Under the pieces are notes generated by a model. That model did no database searches. It was given only the letters and a program-made list of their open reading frames with translations, and was not told the origin of the DNA. A DNA stretch of 64,000 bases from Prosapia bicincta (lineage: Eukaryota > Arthropoda > Insecta > Hemiptera > Cercopidae). A program made the position numbers and the translations under genes. The stretch is taken from assembly GCA_036971475.1 (NCBI GenBank), contig JBAIZL010000004.1, forward strand, positions 69,072,010 to 69,136,009, in the 5' to 3' direction. This document shows, in pieces, positions 21,370 to 32,520 of this stretch (positions are counted from its first letter, which is position 1; the number at the start of each line of letters is the position of its first letter).

Positions 21370-24300
21370 GAATGATTAAGAGATCACTTTTAACGCTGTG
21401 ATTGCTAAGTGAGGAACTGCAAATTTCCCTCAAGAGCTCAATTAAATAAAAAATTTTAATCAGATTCTGCCATCCTATTTTAAACAAAAATATTAACAAT
21501 AAGTTTGTAAACATAAGTACCTGTGAGGAATGTTAAGACCACCATCTACGGCTCCTTTCATAGCTCCAAACACCCTGGCACCTGTGCTGGTTTTCATAAG
21601 TCCAACATCCAAGTAACAACGGAAAGCTCCCGGTCCATCATCAGCTGCTTCTACGTTGTATTCTTCCCCCGTAACTTCTGTACTCCCGGCATATAATGTA
21701 TCTAATCCAAGTTTCTTCAGCAACTAAACAAAAACAATAACTGAAACCTTATAATATTTTCAAAATCTTGGTCTTTGTAATAAGTTATTAAAAACTGGTT
21801 GGTTTGTGCTTCAATATAAATAGATATTTTGGACTAGGAGACTGACAGACTTACCTTGGTAAGAGTCCACTCTGTAGTCTTGAAATAGAAACACATAAAA
21901 GCACTTAACCATGATATATTTCAACCACACAGTGGTCTTTGTCAATCAAAGAGAAATATAAGAGAATGAAATAAAATAAATATAAGATGTAATCACAGAT
22001 TGTGTAGAAATCAGATGTCACAGATGCACAGATTAAAGATATATGTATTGTTTCCATGAGCATATGAGTGATTATAGTTTCAGGGCAAAAGAGATTGGAG
22101 ACGTCTGATGAGGCTATTAGGAAAAAAGTTAATGGCTTTATCTGATGTTGATTCTCTGGACTTAGTATACCACTGGTATGACAGTTCCCATCTTCTCAGT
22201 TCTGAGGGATTGCAATCAGAGGGGAGTGATTTAATTATTTTTGTGGTATAGCAGTCATCAAAAGTTGTGATGTTGTGACTTGCAGCATGTTGAGCTGTTG
22301 GCCTATCCATATTCATAATTTTAATATCATGTCTGTGGCCATTCATTCTGATATTCAGACCATCCGTGGTCAGGCCTATGTACTGTAATGAGCAAAATTT
22401 ACATTGTAGCTGGTATATGACATTTTTCGATGTACAATTATGATGACCCTGTATTTTGAAGACCATCTTTGTTGTTTGGCTGTTGAAACTATTTGCTGAG
22501 GGGTGTATTGGACACGTCTTGCATCTAGGTCTATTGCATGGGAAGGAGCCATGAGGAAGTTTGTGTGGTTTCTCAGCAACAGGGTCTGGTAGTTTAGGAT
22601 GTTTTTCAAGTTGGGAGGTTGCTTGTACCAAATTTGAGATGGATCGGTGAAAAGATTTTTGGTGTGGACGGAAGCCTGAAGAATTTTAAAGCCATCTCTC
22701 AATATCTTGTTGAGTTTATGTAGACCAGGATGGTAGTCTGTTATTAAAGACAGTTTATTTTGTTCTGTTTGTGGTTTGTGGTGAACCGAGGATTGTGCTG
22801 AATGAATTTGGTTTTCAATGAGTCTTTTTGGGTATCCTCTTCTCTGGAAGGCTGTTGATATCTTTTTATTAAAATCTTCCAATTCCCTATCATTCGAACA
22901 GATTCTCTTACCCCTGATTGCTTGACTATATGGAATGGATAGTTTTATGTTTATTGGGTGGTTGCTGTCGAAATGGAGATATTGTAGGTGGTTTGTCGGT
23001 TTGATGTGAATTCCTGTGTTGATATTTCCATTCTGGAGTGTTACCTCTACATCCAAAAAGGTGATCTTTACCAACAAAAACTAACCTCAAAATATAAATA
23101 GATAAATATATATGATTAACTTATTTGATCAAAACAAGTCATCTCAGAAATACCACCAATTAATCTACTGGAAGTACCTAGATATAAATAGTAACCCTTT
23201 TTACATAGAATTTTCATTTCAAACCAATGATTTTTGTTTGTTTTGTAAATAAGAAAATACTTATAGTTTTAGACTTTTGGTTGAAATTATTATCCAAGGA
23301 CAATTATATCTTTCTTGTAAAAATTAAATGCATTCCAATTTATAAAAATTAGTTTTAATTACAAATTGAACTTAACATAATTATGATAAACAAATTTCAA
23401 CTCTCAATATTGTTTAGGAATATCATAAATTATTCAAATTTACTATAAATAAATAAAATAATCCTTTTTTTCATAAACTGGTATTACAATATTATATTAA
23501 TTTTCATTTAAATTTTAAAAAAATCATTGGTGAAAATTTTTTACAACCCATACTGCATTGAGTTAATAATGTAATAAACTGCATGTGATACCATTAACCC
23601 ATACTGCATGTAATAATAATTGTTAGAACCACAATAGAATACACATTTTAATTTGCATATTTTGACTATAAAATACGAGTAGAGATTGTGACATCATGAT
23701 TATGTCAAGATAATTTTAAAATTCAGGACTAATGGTAACATTACTATAGAAAGAAAATGAGCTGTAGGTTATCTTGGTCATTCTGTAGGGCATGGACAGA
23801 CAAAACAGAAAAATCTGAAACAAGCAATTTCAGTAATTTAAATGCATCCAAAACCTTCTTGAAAACAATGACCAATGTTAGTGTTAGTAAATGGTAGTAG
23901 CAAAAATGGTTAATTTCTGATGCATAACTCACATACTTCGTATGTAAAAAATAATCCTAGAAGTTATACACGATGCAATGGATATAGAAAGATAAGAAAA
24001 ATTGTTTACCAGACTGCTTAAAAAATCCAGTGAATGTTTTAAGACAATGCATCATACCACAAAGTCATATCGGAGGTACTCACAGATTTAATTACTTTAT
24101 AAATTTTGTAGTTTGTACATAGATTTATTCATTGTAGTTATTGCTGAACATTCAATATTAAAACCCTGTAACCGATTAGGACAGAGCTATCTTAAAACTG
24201 CCCCCCCCCCATAAACAAAAATAGTAAGCATCCATTCAAACTTATTCCGAGTTTTAAAAGTGAATTTATGTATATAAACATCAACATCTCAAAGTATTTG

Positions 24301-25209
24301 TTTCTTGTTCTCATATAAGCGATTTTAACAAAAGATTTATACTGAAAGATGATTAAAGTTATCAGAAATACGAAAAAATTATGAACTTTCTTTCACGATC
24401 CTAATTTTAAAAATCGCATATGCCTGATGAAACGTGGTGCACATCAGTAGTGCTTTGTTAAAGTTGACTTTTTTACATAAATGTTAATTTTTTGGGAGTC
24501 AATAGCAAATTTAATTACATTTGAGGCAATTAGCGAGTTACAAAACCAAGAAATTAAGCCAAAATTTTAAATTAGTAACATGATATGTGGGCAGTGAAGG
24601 AGCAAAATTCTAAGTTTTGGGTTGTGGCAAAAGTTTTAATAATTTTGTTTATGTTCCTGATGACTTTGAGTGTAATTTTTTTTTGCTAAAATCATTCCGT
24701 AAGAACGGGAAATAAATACCCATCTTAAAGTACTTACTCGTCTGGCCAGAAGTAATCCAGTGCAATATGCTGAAGCATAGTTTGTCAGGCCAACTTTTAC
24801 CCCATACTTTGGAAGTTCATGGCTGTACGCAGCACATAAAATTTTGTCACCTTCAATTCTTGAATATGCCACCTAAAATAGAACAATTATATTAAAAATA
24901 ATAAATATCATTATACTTATACATAATTGTATTATCATTTGTGGGTATTATATGTAATACAATACACAAACACACACACAAAGAGTGTGTGTGTTTGTAT
25001 TACTCAAACAAATAACAGTATACCTGACATGTAATGTCCCTGTTGGAAAGGCGAACAATCAGGCGATACTTCGGAGTGTTATATTTATTCTTATCCTGCA
25101 CAGTTAATCTTTTACGTGCATAATAATCAGTCTTTCCTTCGCGACGCCTCTTGAATTTAACTTGATATCGCTTGAAGTATTGTTTATTTTTCACTACTTT
25201 AACAAACCC
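20442..25209 (-). CDS. RpL5: Ribosomal protein L5 (uL18), exons 2-6
   Basis: Large-subunit ribosomal protein that binds 5S rRNA with RpL11 and is assembled in the nucleolus. Coding exons on the minus strand are 25209-25024, 24872-24738, 21723-21521, 21227-21050 and 20639-20442. All joins use GT-AG and keep frame. Together they encode 299 residues; with the initiator methionine from an unseen first exon the protein is 300, the usual length. Landmarks are [102 protein letters not shown] and the basic tail [11 protein letters not shown]. In related genes exon 1 supplies little more than the ATG; here no ATG followed by a donor was found, and the repeat cluster at 26.6-30 kb lies upstream. No premature stops, so it is probably functional. 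Confidence 0.95.
21050..21227 (-). CDS. RpL5: RpL5 exon 5 (residues 176-235)
   Basis: 178 bp. The acceptor TTTGTAG follows a long T-rich tract (A-run on the plus strand). The exon encodes [20 protein letters not shown] through [10 protein letters not shown] and ends AGT|GTAAGC. Confidence 0.93.
21329..21358. repeat. (TA)n microsatellite in RpL5 intron 4
   Basis: About 15 TA units in the 293-bp intron between exons 4 and 5. Confidence 0.85.
21521..21723 (-). CDS. RpL5: RpL5 exon 4 (residues 109-176)
   Basis: 203 bp from TTG CTG AAG (LLKKLGLD) to CCTCACAG|GTACTT. The split serine codon is completed by the next exon. It contains the segments [18 protein letters not shown] and [19 protein letters not shown]. 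Confidence 0.94.
21826..23095 (-). mobile_element. 5'-truncated Penelope-like element in the RpL5 intron
   Basis: It lies on the same strand as RpL5, inside the 3-kb intron between exons 3 and 4. The 3' terminus (21826-21960) is the same ~130-145-bp sequence found at 17087 and 18057. Coding remnants of reverse transcriptase, zinc motif and GIY-YIG occupy 22080-23077. The 5' part of the RT is absent. The remaining intron sequence on either side (21727-21825 and 23096-24737) shows no gene; a poly-C tract lies at 24201-24210. Confidence 0.8.
22080..23077 (-). pseudogene. PLE reverse transcriptase C-terminus plus GIY-YIG endonuclease
   Basis: The first frame (23077-22376) begins in the RT ([13 protein letters not shown], then [16 protein letters not shown]) and includes [14 protein letters not shown] and [15 protein letters not shown], typical of the PLE RT thumb. 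A frame change near 22590 moves to the second frame (22631-22080). That frame has the zinc-binding motif [16 protein letters not shown], then [20 protein letters not shown] and the C-terminal region [19 protein letters not shown]. The single frame break is the main visible lesion besides 5' truncation. GIY-YIG-bearing RTs use the endonuclease for target-primed insertion. Confidence 0.85.
24738..24872 (-). CDS. RpL5: RpL5 exon 3 (residues 64-108)
   Basis: 135 bp, phase 0, from GTG GCA TAT (VAYSRIEGD) to GCCAGACGA|GTAAGT (LLLARR). It contains the highly conserved [15 protein letters not shown] segment. The intron before it is short (24873-25023); the intron after it is about 3 kb. Confidence 0.94.
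25024..25209 (-). CDS. RpL5: RpL5 exon 2 (residues 2-63)
   Basis: The acceptor is CTTTTTTTTCAG and the exon starts GGG TTT GTT (GFV). It ends ATTACATGTCAG|GTATAC. It encodes the basic N-terminal extension that contacts 5S rRNA, through RDITCQ. Phase 0 at both ends fits a first exon that ends exactly after the ATG. Confidence 0.93.
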
Positions 25210-25212
25210 CTG

Positions 25213-26620
25213 AAAAAAAAGTTTGGTTAGAGAATTTGATTAAAAAATTTAAATACAATAACATAGTGTAATAAAATTGTTTCCAATAAATAATTTTTTT
25301 TTAATTTTAGAGAATTTTAATAAATCTCTATTATACAATGTAGCTACATAGTAATGTAATTTTGGCATTTGTTTCGGTAAATATGGAGTTTAGGAAACTA
25401 ATCACACATGTGTAAGAAAACATTCCGCCATACTACGTCTCCATCACGAAGTAATATCTTTTGCCAGCTGACATTAAACAAACAGTTATATGCACTTTTC
25501 CATGCAAAAAACAGAAGATTTAGCGGTTTTTAAACGTTTTTATTAAAAAAATAATTTGTGTACAAAAGTAATTTGAGGAGGATGAATGAATAAAAACTAA
25601 CACACCAGAAAATAAAGTAAAATGTAAGGTGAAAATAGAGATCATGTGATGTCAGCTGACAATAGATATGGCGTAGAACAGCGCATTATCAGTTGATACT
25701 AAGCACAGAAAGAAAATAGTCCTAACTAAAATTTGATAAAAAAATAACTCTACACAGTAATAAAAAATAAAAATTGTTTCAAGTTAGATTAGTCAATCAA
25801 TGTCTATAAAAAATTCCAAAACATGTCCTGAGGCTATATAGATAATATTTATTTCTCATTGTTAAATTATTTTCCATTACATTTTAGTTGGGGACTGGTT
25901 TTTTAATGTGTAGTATCAAGTACTATCTCTGTCTGCTTCCACGGAGTAATACAAAGTCCTAAGTGGCATCACATTGACAAAGGACTATTAAGCACCAAAT
26001 CTGCTTTTCATACAATCTGCTTCCACGGAGTAATTCCTTTTACCTATAACTATCCAGTTAGGATAGATTTGGTTGTAATTCTATACAATATACTTATGAA
26101 ATATTCAGTCAGGATAGATTTGGTTTTAACTAATTTTATACTTTCCTAACTCACATGTAAGGTGAGAATAGACAAGTCACTTAGCACAGTGTATTATTCT
26201 GCGGAAGCATATGGACGTAGTAATTGCTACTGCGCACTCAAAAAAGCAGAACCCAACTAAAATGTGATAAAAAATAACTTTCTAACTTTCTTGCCAAATT
26301 ACACAATTACCCAATTTTTACCAAAAAACAAATATCAATATAGTTTTAGAACATACTACGGGATGTTTTCATATCAACGTGAAGTTCCCAAATCTTCAGA
26401 ATTTCTTTTATTTCCTTATATATATCCTTGTTATATGTAAGTTAGGAATTTTTAACTTTTTTGGAATAAATGCTAGATACAGCTATAAGCAATTATATTA
26501 CTAGACTGCAGCATTATTTACTGTGCAACTTTATGTAAGTAAAAATGAAGGAGGTATTAATTTCTTCCTCGTACATAATCCATATTAGGAAAAGAAATTA
26601 TAGCGGGTGATACAGAAAAT
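25213..26620. other. Upstream of RpL5 exon 2; repeats, no exon recognised
   Basis: The RpL5 promoter and first exon may lie here or beyond, but no ATG with a following donor was found on the minus strand. TGCTTCCACGGAGTAAT occurs twice (about 25936 and 26030), and AGGATAGATTTGGTT twice (about 26060 and 26110). A partial inverted match (TTCTGCGGAAGCAT) at about 26200 suggests a small decayed MITE at about 25930-26215. Confidence 0.4.
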
Positions 26621-26814
26621 CATCATTTGAAGGAATTTGACAAAATAAAAAGAAAACCATACTATCAATATCAATATAACCTTAATACATGTTCAGGAAT
26701 GTTCCATACTAATATGTAGCTGTTTTACTAATTAACTTGTACTTAACTAAGCACTCTACATACCTTTTAGAATTATGATATTCTATATCACATATTCATT
26801 TTGAGGCAGTAAGT

Positions 26815-27830
26815 CACAAAATTACTCACAATAACGAAACAAACACTATTCTTTGCACAAAACAGAAAACATTGCATCCAACAGTAAACACATATCATTC
26901 CTTACCCTCCCTCCAAATAAATGAGACTTACCGCGTTTTTAGGTAGTGTAGCCAACCTTTCAAACAATAAAATAATATTACGTTCACTTTTTGAGTTGTA
27001 CATCTTGAGGTTTTTATAGAAACAAACAAGTGTAAAATATTATTATTATTAATAATTCGTAATACACAACTGCCTTAAGAACTTAAAACTTAAATACTGA
27101 GTTTATTTTTATAATACACTGGAACGTTGTTACTTTTATCAAGATTTTATGATTTATAAAAAAAAATCAATTACTTCAATGTAATAATACTTCATACTGT
27201 TGAAATAAATTAATTTATTAAATGCATGATATAATTAATGTAGCTAGAAAAAAAACTAGACGGACTTTCATCTGCAATTAGTATTACACAACTGCCTTAA
27301 AAATTTAAAACTCAAATACTGAGTTTCTATGTAATACAGTGAAACATAGTTACTTTGAAGCACGGAACAAAATTAAACGATTTATTAAAAAAGGGCAAAA
27401 TTACATCAATGTAATAATACTTAAATGCTGTAAAGGTAACTAGATCTGAACCAAAACTTGCGATATATTGAAAATGAATGTGAAAATCTCACGGAGTACA
27501 ATCTAAAGCACCTGAGGCGGAAATTATTGTTCCTTAATGAACTCAGTTTAAGTTTTAAATTCTTAAGGAAGTTGTGTATTACGAATTAATAATAATAATA
27601 TTATTATTTTACAGTTGTTTCTATAAAAACCTCAAGATGTACAACATAAAAACTGATCGTAATAATATTTTATTGCTTGGAAGGTTGGCTACACTAGCTA
27701 AATCGCGGTAAGTCTCGTTTATTTGGAGGGAGTGTAAGGAATGATATTGTTTACTGTAGGATGCAATATTGTCTGTTTTGAATAGTGTTTATTTCGTTAT
27801 TGTAAGTAATTTTGCGACTTACAAGGAAGA
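26815..27830. repeat. Foldback unit 1, ~300-bp arms
   Basis: Left arm 26815-27110 and right arm 27535-27830 are inverted copies sharing TTCCTTACCCTCCCTCCAAA-, TTGTACATCTTGAGG- and CGTAATACACAACTGCCTTA-type landmarks. The loop carries a direct duplication: 27055-27225 resembles 27285-27440 (ACTGCCTTAARAAYTTAAAA and ATCAATGTAATAATACTT). Confidence 0.75.
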
Positions 27831-27837
27831 TATTCAC

Positions 27838-29870
27838 AAGAAATTTTTTTTTCTTTGAGGAAAGTTACTATTTTTTAATTTAAAGTAGGGTAAACAATTC
27901 TTAGCAGAGGCATAAGTTGTGAATGGGCGCGAAGTGATACAAACGTTTCGTGATGTCACGCCAACTCTACATTCACACCTTGCTTATAGCTCCGAGAAAA
28001 AAGTTTCACTCATTTTTATGCTTTCAAAAAAAAATCTCGTGGATATCGTCCTTTTTGGCAGTTTTGAACAATTTTCCAAAATATCATAGGTGGCCAAACT
28101 ATCAAAACATCAACGTTACCTAACCCTCCAAACACACACACAAAGATGTATTAAAATCACGTACAAACGTATTTTTAGCTGTAAAACTACTTACAAAGGA
28201 CCAAACATTCATGTACAGACACTATTTTTCCCATGAAACAACCACTTACAGACACTATTTCACGCAACAGAAAATATTGCACTTAAAATCTAAACACATC
28301 TCATTCCCACTGTCCTATAAATATAGGATTCTGCCACTACAATAAGGTGTAGCCATCCTTGTAAAGTAAAATTTTTCGCACTATGATACTTATAATCGTA
28401 CACATAATTACGCCAATAATTAAAAATAGACGAATTTTTTTCTTCAGTTAGTATTACTCAACTATCTTCTAAATTGAAAACATAAACAGCGAGTATTGAA
28501 AACGTTACTCAACTATCTTAAAAATTGAAAACATAAACAGCGAGTATTGAAAACGTAATATTTCATATTGTTGAATAAAACACTGTAACTTTTAACCATG
28601 TTATAAAATAGATGATTTATAAAAAAATTCATAGGAATAATACTTTATATTGTTGAAAAAAGTAGAATTATTACATAAATACTAGCGCTATATAAAAAAT
28701 GAATGTGAATCAAAGCTATAAAATAAAATCATTAATTTCATACCATGAATAAATGTAATAGAGGTATTCCGTATTATGGTTTCCAATCTCAATGGTAGTT
28801 GTTTAATACTAATTGAAGTTATTTGTAACTTCTCTTCAGCTGTTATTGTGCTGTAATAAGATAGTTTGTCAACATTTTTTAACAATATAAGTATTACTAT
28901 TCTTTTATCAAATTATTTCAACCATATGAAGTATTATGTTTTCAATGTAATACTAACTGAAGATAAAAGTCCACCTATTTTTAATTATTGGCGTAATTAT
29001 ATGTACAATTATAAGTATCATAGTGAGAAAAAAATTAGTTGTGTGAATATTCGTATTTACTTCTAACTTTACAATTACTTATTATAATTACTTCTAACTT
29101 ATGTTTAAAAATTACAAAATTAAACTGTGTTATAAAAGAAGTACTCACTGTTTATGTTTTTAAGGTTGTTGTGCAAAATTAATGAAAGATATATTTTTCA
29201 TTTAATTTCCGTCTGTTTCTTAATTGTTGGAAAACCGTACAAGTGTTCTGTGTCCGGCCATATGTTTTTGTACACAATAATTTACTTTACGAGGTTGGCT
29301 ACACATTCTTATTTTAGTGGCAGAATCCTATATTTATAGGACAGTGGGAATTAAATGTGTTTAGATTTTAAGTGCAATATTTTCTGTTTTGTGCGTGAAA
29401 TAGTGTCTGTAAGTGATTGTTTCGTGGGTGAAATAGTGTCTTGAATGTTTGGTCGTTGTAAGTAGTTTTACGGCTAAAAATAGGTTTGTGCATGATTTTA
29501 ATACATATTTGTGTGTGATGGAGGGTTAGGTATTGTTGATGTTTTGGTAGTTCGGCCACCTACGATATTTTGGAAAATTGTTCAAAACCACCAAAAAGGA
29601 CGAAATCCACAAGAAACAATTTTTCAAAGCATAAAAATGAGTGCAAAATGTTTTTTCTTGGATCCACAAGCAAGATATGAATGTAGAGTTGGCATTATAT
29701 CACTACAGTTGTGACGTCACAAAACGTTTGTATCACTCAGCGCCTATTCACAACTTATGCCTCTGCTGAGAATTTTTTACCCTACTTTAAATTGAAAAAA
29801 AGAATCTTTCCTCAAAGAAAAAAAAATTACTGTGTATATCGTCCTTTTTGGTGGTTTTGAACAACTTTAC
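27838..29870. repeat. Foldback unit 2, ~500-bp arms, internally rearranged
   Basis: 27885-28380 pairs with 29290-29810 inverted, sharing GGCATAAGTTGTGAAT, ATACAAACGTTT and the ATATCGTCCTTTTTGG segment. A 47-bp tandem duplication with AAACATAAACAGCGAGTATT lies at 28455-28555. Inner segments are out of order on the right side (28955-29040 and 29140-29165). Short frames in it are chance. Confidence 0.7.
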
Positions 29871-30310
29871 AAAATATCGTAGGTGTCCACGCTTGTAAAT
29901 AATTCTAAAAAAGGTATGTAGAGTGTTTAGTTAGGTACATGTTAATTAGTAAAACAGCTGCATATTAGTATGGAACATGTCTTAAGGCTATATTGATATT
30001 GATAGTATGGTTTTTTATTTATTTAGTCAAATTCATTAAAATTATGCCAAAACGTAATGCTACACAGTATCCAAGGGTAAAGGTGTTACGTGACGTCACT
30101 ACATTTATGTCAGTTTATCCCTCCGCGAGGCAGGCAGCCTATTCACAACTGCTACTTCCGCCCTGAAACTTTTACTTAACTTTAATAAAAAATGTTTCAA
30201 AGCAAAAAAAAAAACAAAAAAAATATCAATGAAAATAGCCATTCTACATGTTTTATGCAAATATAGGCCCGGTTTAGAAATGTAAACATTTACCCAAAAT
30301 TTATCTAGCA

Positions 30311-31190
30311 TAAATAATTTTGTGTTCCTTAGGACTGCACCACCAGGTAAGATTTATTCTGTAAGTTGGATGAATCTACAAATTTCAACGAAAGTCAATA
30401 AAATTACCCACAGTTACTATTTGAGAGCCACTTGACAATTACATCCAAAATTAGTAACCTAGAAAATATTTATATTCTTTAATGCATATGTTTTTAAAAT
30501 GCGGTTCGGCGTGGTACAACGAAAACTAAAAGCGTAAAAATTAATGGTTGTTAAATTCAAGACAGCAAAGTATTAACATTTTCTTGCCATGCGGAAGGCT
30601 TACTTTCATCCAAAAGAATCAATGCAATCATTATGATTACATTCAAGAAATAACTAGTTTTGCTGCTACAATAATACTAAATTTTCATTTATCTACTGTT
30701 AATCTAATAATTTTACTCCTTACCATTCTGTTTTACCAAAATAGTTAACACGATTGACGGAAAACCGGACCACAAGAATCAACTTCCCCTATCCGAAAGA
30801 CTTTTCCGTCCCACAGGTACAGATTCCAATTTGTAGCACATAGAGCTTCCTTCCTCATCTATGCTTTAAACATTTTTTTTGTATCAAGTTCTCTGCAAAT
30901 TTAGTTCAATCGAATGTTACTGTAAGAATTTATTTATAATACTATTTTTCACACTAATAATAGTCTAATTTTTAAAGTATAACAATAATATGGATTACTC
31001 CAACTACATTTTAGTGTGTTAACAGTTTTTTGGGAACTGTTATAATATTTATATCGTATTTAAAAATAGTGAAATTATTTGTCAAATATAATTTTATTAT
31101 ATAGATTAAACATTAATAACATGTTTTACAACATTTCCTAACACATCTAAGAAGCATTTTTTGAACTTTAACAATTGTATTATTTTTTTT
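30311..31190. other. Intergenic, no gene seen
   Basis: AT-rich. A short GC-richer patch at about 30755-30825 (GACGGAAAACCGG, CTATCCGAAAG) looks like a fragment of a pogo-type terminus but has no partner. Confidence 0.4.
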
Positions 31191-31204
31191 AATTGAATAA
31201 ACAC

Positions 31205-31345
31205 TTGAATTTTGTAGTCCATTACGTTCGGTGAATCTTATTAATAAACAAATTATTAATTAACTAATTATTAATTAACTAATTAGTATTATTAATTAAC
31301 AAATTTACAAAATTTAAAGTTCGGATAGTCATAAACTATTGTTTA
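31205..31345. repeat. Family C terminus fragment
   Basis: TTACGTTCGGTGAATCTTAT on the left and TTACAAAATTTAAAGTTCGG with ATAGTCATAAACTATTG on the right match both arms of the 45960-46250 palindrome, but the hammerhead-like centre is replaced by a TAATTATTAAT-rich tract. Confidence 0.6.
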
Positions 31346-31382
31346 CGTGATTAATAAATAAACCCTTGTAAATATTTACAAA

Positions 31383-31500
31383 CTTACCTATAGTAGCACT
31401 TACTTATATTTGTTGAGGATGGCCGTTTCGGGAGATGTATCCCATTGTCAACTCAGACCGTAACCGACCTCAAGGTTTTCGTAGGTTAGGGTATTAGGGT
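31383..31500 (-). repeat. Solo terminus of the PLE-B family
   Basis: The sequence CTTACCTATAGTAGCACTTA and the adjacent block match both the 5' inverted terminus (about 43807) and the 3' terminus (44620-44688) of PLE-B. No coding part is attached, so it is a solo or severely truncated copy. It contains the hammerhead-like motif at 31414-31455. Confidence 0.6.
31414..31455 (-). ncRNA. Hammerhead-like motif with U3-A8 core (PLE-B family)
   Basis: Minus strand: UGAG, UUGACAA, U, GGGA, UACAUC loop, UCCC, GAAA, CGGCC, AUC, CUCA. UGAG/CUCA gives a 4-bp stem I immediately next to the core and to the AUC cleavage context. GGGA/UCCC is stem II and GAAA is intact. The core is UUGACAA, with U and A at positions 3 and 8 in place of C and G. 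The GAAA-to-NUH interval (CGGCC) does not form an obvious stem III. Confidence 0.38.
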
Positions 31501-31684
31501 GGAGTGGAATATTATGGTGGTGTGGGTGTATTTGTGAGTATTGATGGAGTCAACAAATATGTAAAATTAAGTGTGTATCTATTTATACATTATATTGAGC
31601 AGGTCTATATTTTTTCATTATATAAATAAAACTTATAGACTGCATTACATACGTAGTGAATACTTTAGGACTTACTAGCTAACG

Positions 31685-31795
31685 CGCTCCGGAACAATCG
31701 TTTCATTTACGAAACTAAGTGTTCACTTAACCGTCTAAGCGTAGACGGTTAGCTTCGTAGATGAAGCGATTGTTTCGAAACGCGTTTGCAATTAC
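31685..31795. repeat. Short palindrome with weak hammerhead resemblance
   Basis: ACAATCGTTTCATTTACGAA on the left is mirrored by TTCGTAGATGAAGCGATTGT on the right around AACCGTCTAAGCGTAGACGG. The right half reads UAGAUGA ... GAAA CGCG UU, a GAAA box with a palindromic CGCG as in dimeric hammerheads, but the core is altered and no stem I is evident. Confidence 0.5.
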
Positions 31796-31799
31796 TAAA

Positions 31800-32420
31800 A
31801 TATTTACTTATTTACATTATAGCTTTTTATAACTGTTTATTGCACATATATACTAAGTTTATAGAATATTTATTTTGCAGAAGTACATGATATAAAACAC
31901 AATTAATTAATATTTATACTTTTTGATAGGACAAATTTACCAATTGGAACATTACCATTACATTTTTCTTCACCACTGAAGCTGCATATAAAATGTCACA
32001 AAACAGGTTTTATAGTTTTTTTTTTGTAATTAACCATAAGAACATGGTCTTTATCGTGCAAATTGCTTAAATCAATTGTAATTTCAATTTATATTTTATA
32101 AATATAAACTTCCAAATTATAATAGACTAGGAATTTATGTATTTCGTTATTAATTTGAGCGTCTATGGCCTCAAAAATTTTATTGTTACATCTAATATTT
32201 TACTAATCTGTGGTTATGTTTGGGCGAGGAAAAGATTAAAAGTGAAGGTATATTAAATTTGTTAGTGTATTTTGAATTTGTGTTGACATGTAAAGTATTG
32301 TGTTTTTGTTAATGTTTTATGAAATGAAAATTCAAAACTGTTTATTGTAATAATTATTAGATTATAGTAGAATCATTGGTATCAATTAAAAAAAGTTATT
32401 GTTCGTATTAACTATATTGC
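31800..32420. other. AT-rich sequence upstream of a possible first exon
   Basis: No open frame or repeat recognised. It could hold the promoter or 5' untranslated part of the gene starting at 32430. Confidence 0.35.
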
Positions 32421-32429
32421 TATATTAAA

Positions 32430-32520
32430 ATGTTAGTGACGGATAATAATGATTCAAAGTCTAAGGATAGTTTTGGTGTAGAATTATTACCGCTGGATGA
32501 TTCCCAGAATTTTAGCTTTG
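32430..32520 (+). CDS. Possible first coding exon, unidentified gene
   Basis: ATG at 32430 opens a 30-codon frame (MLVTDNNDSKSKDSFGVELL, then PLDDSQNFSF) that ends at TTTG|GTAAGTG, a strong donor, in phase 1. Composition is acidic and serine-rich, as in many disordered N-termini, and unlike the surrounding AT-rich noise. Its continuation would lie beyond the LINE at 34449-38301 or outside the window. No family was recognised. Confidence 0.4.

Larger units (their letters stand above)
26625..30050. repeat. Nested foldback element cluster, outer inverted arms
   Basis: About 150 bp at 26625-26775 (with ACCATACTATCAATATCAAT and TAGCTGTTTTACTAATTAAC) recurs inverted at 29899-30050. The interval between holds two further inverted-repeat units, described separately. 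The similarity extends past the right arm to about 30230, where a third copy of the TGACGTCAC...CCTATTCACAACT block lies. No transposase was found anywhere in the 3.4 kb. It may be a non-autonomous element with another copy inserted into it, or an expanding foldback family. Confidence 0.7.

Noticed and set aside
22100..22125. CTGATGAGGC on the plus strand inside the intronic PLE
   Set aside because: It lies in the coding part of the antisense endonuclease gene, with no GAAA box at stem-II distance.
28688..29714. Several 60-70-codon frames in the foldback cluster
   Set aside because: They are low-complexity, AT-driven frames in inverted repeats, without domains or splice support.
30105..30311. 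68-codon minus-strand frame
   Set aside because: F-rich run from a poly-A tract; it overlaps a repeated block of the foldback family.
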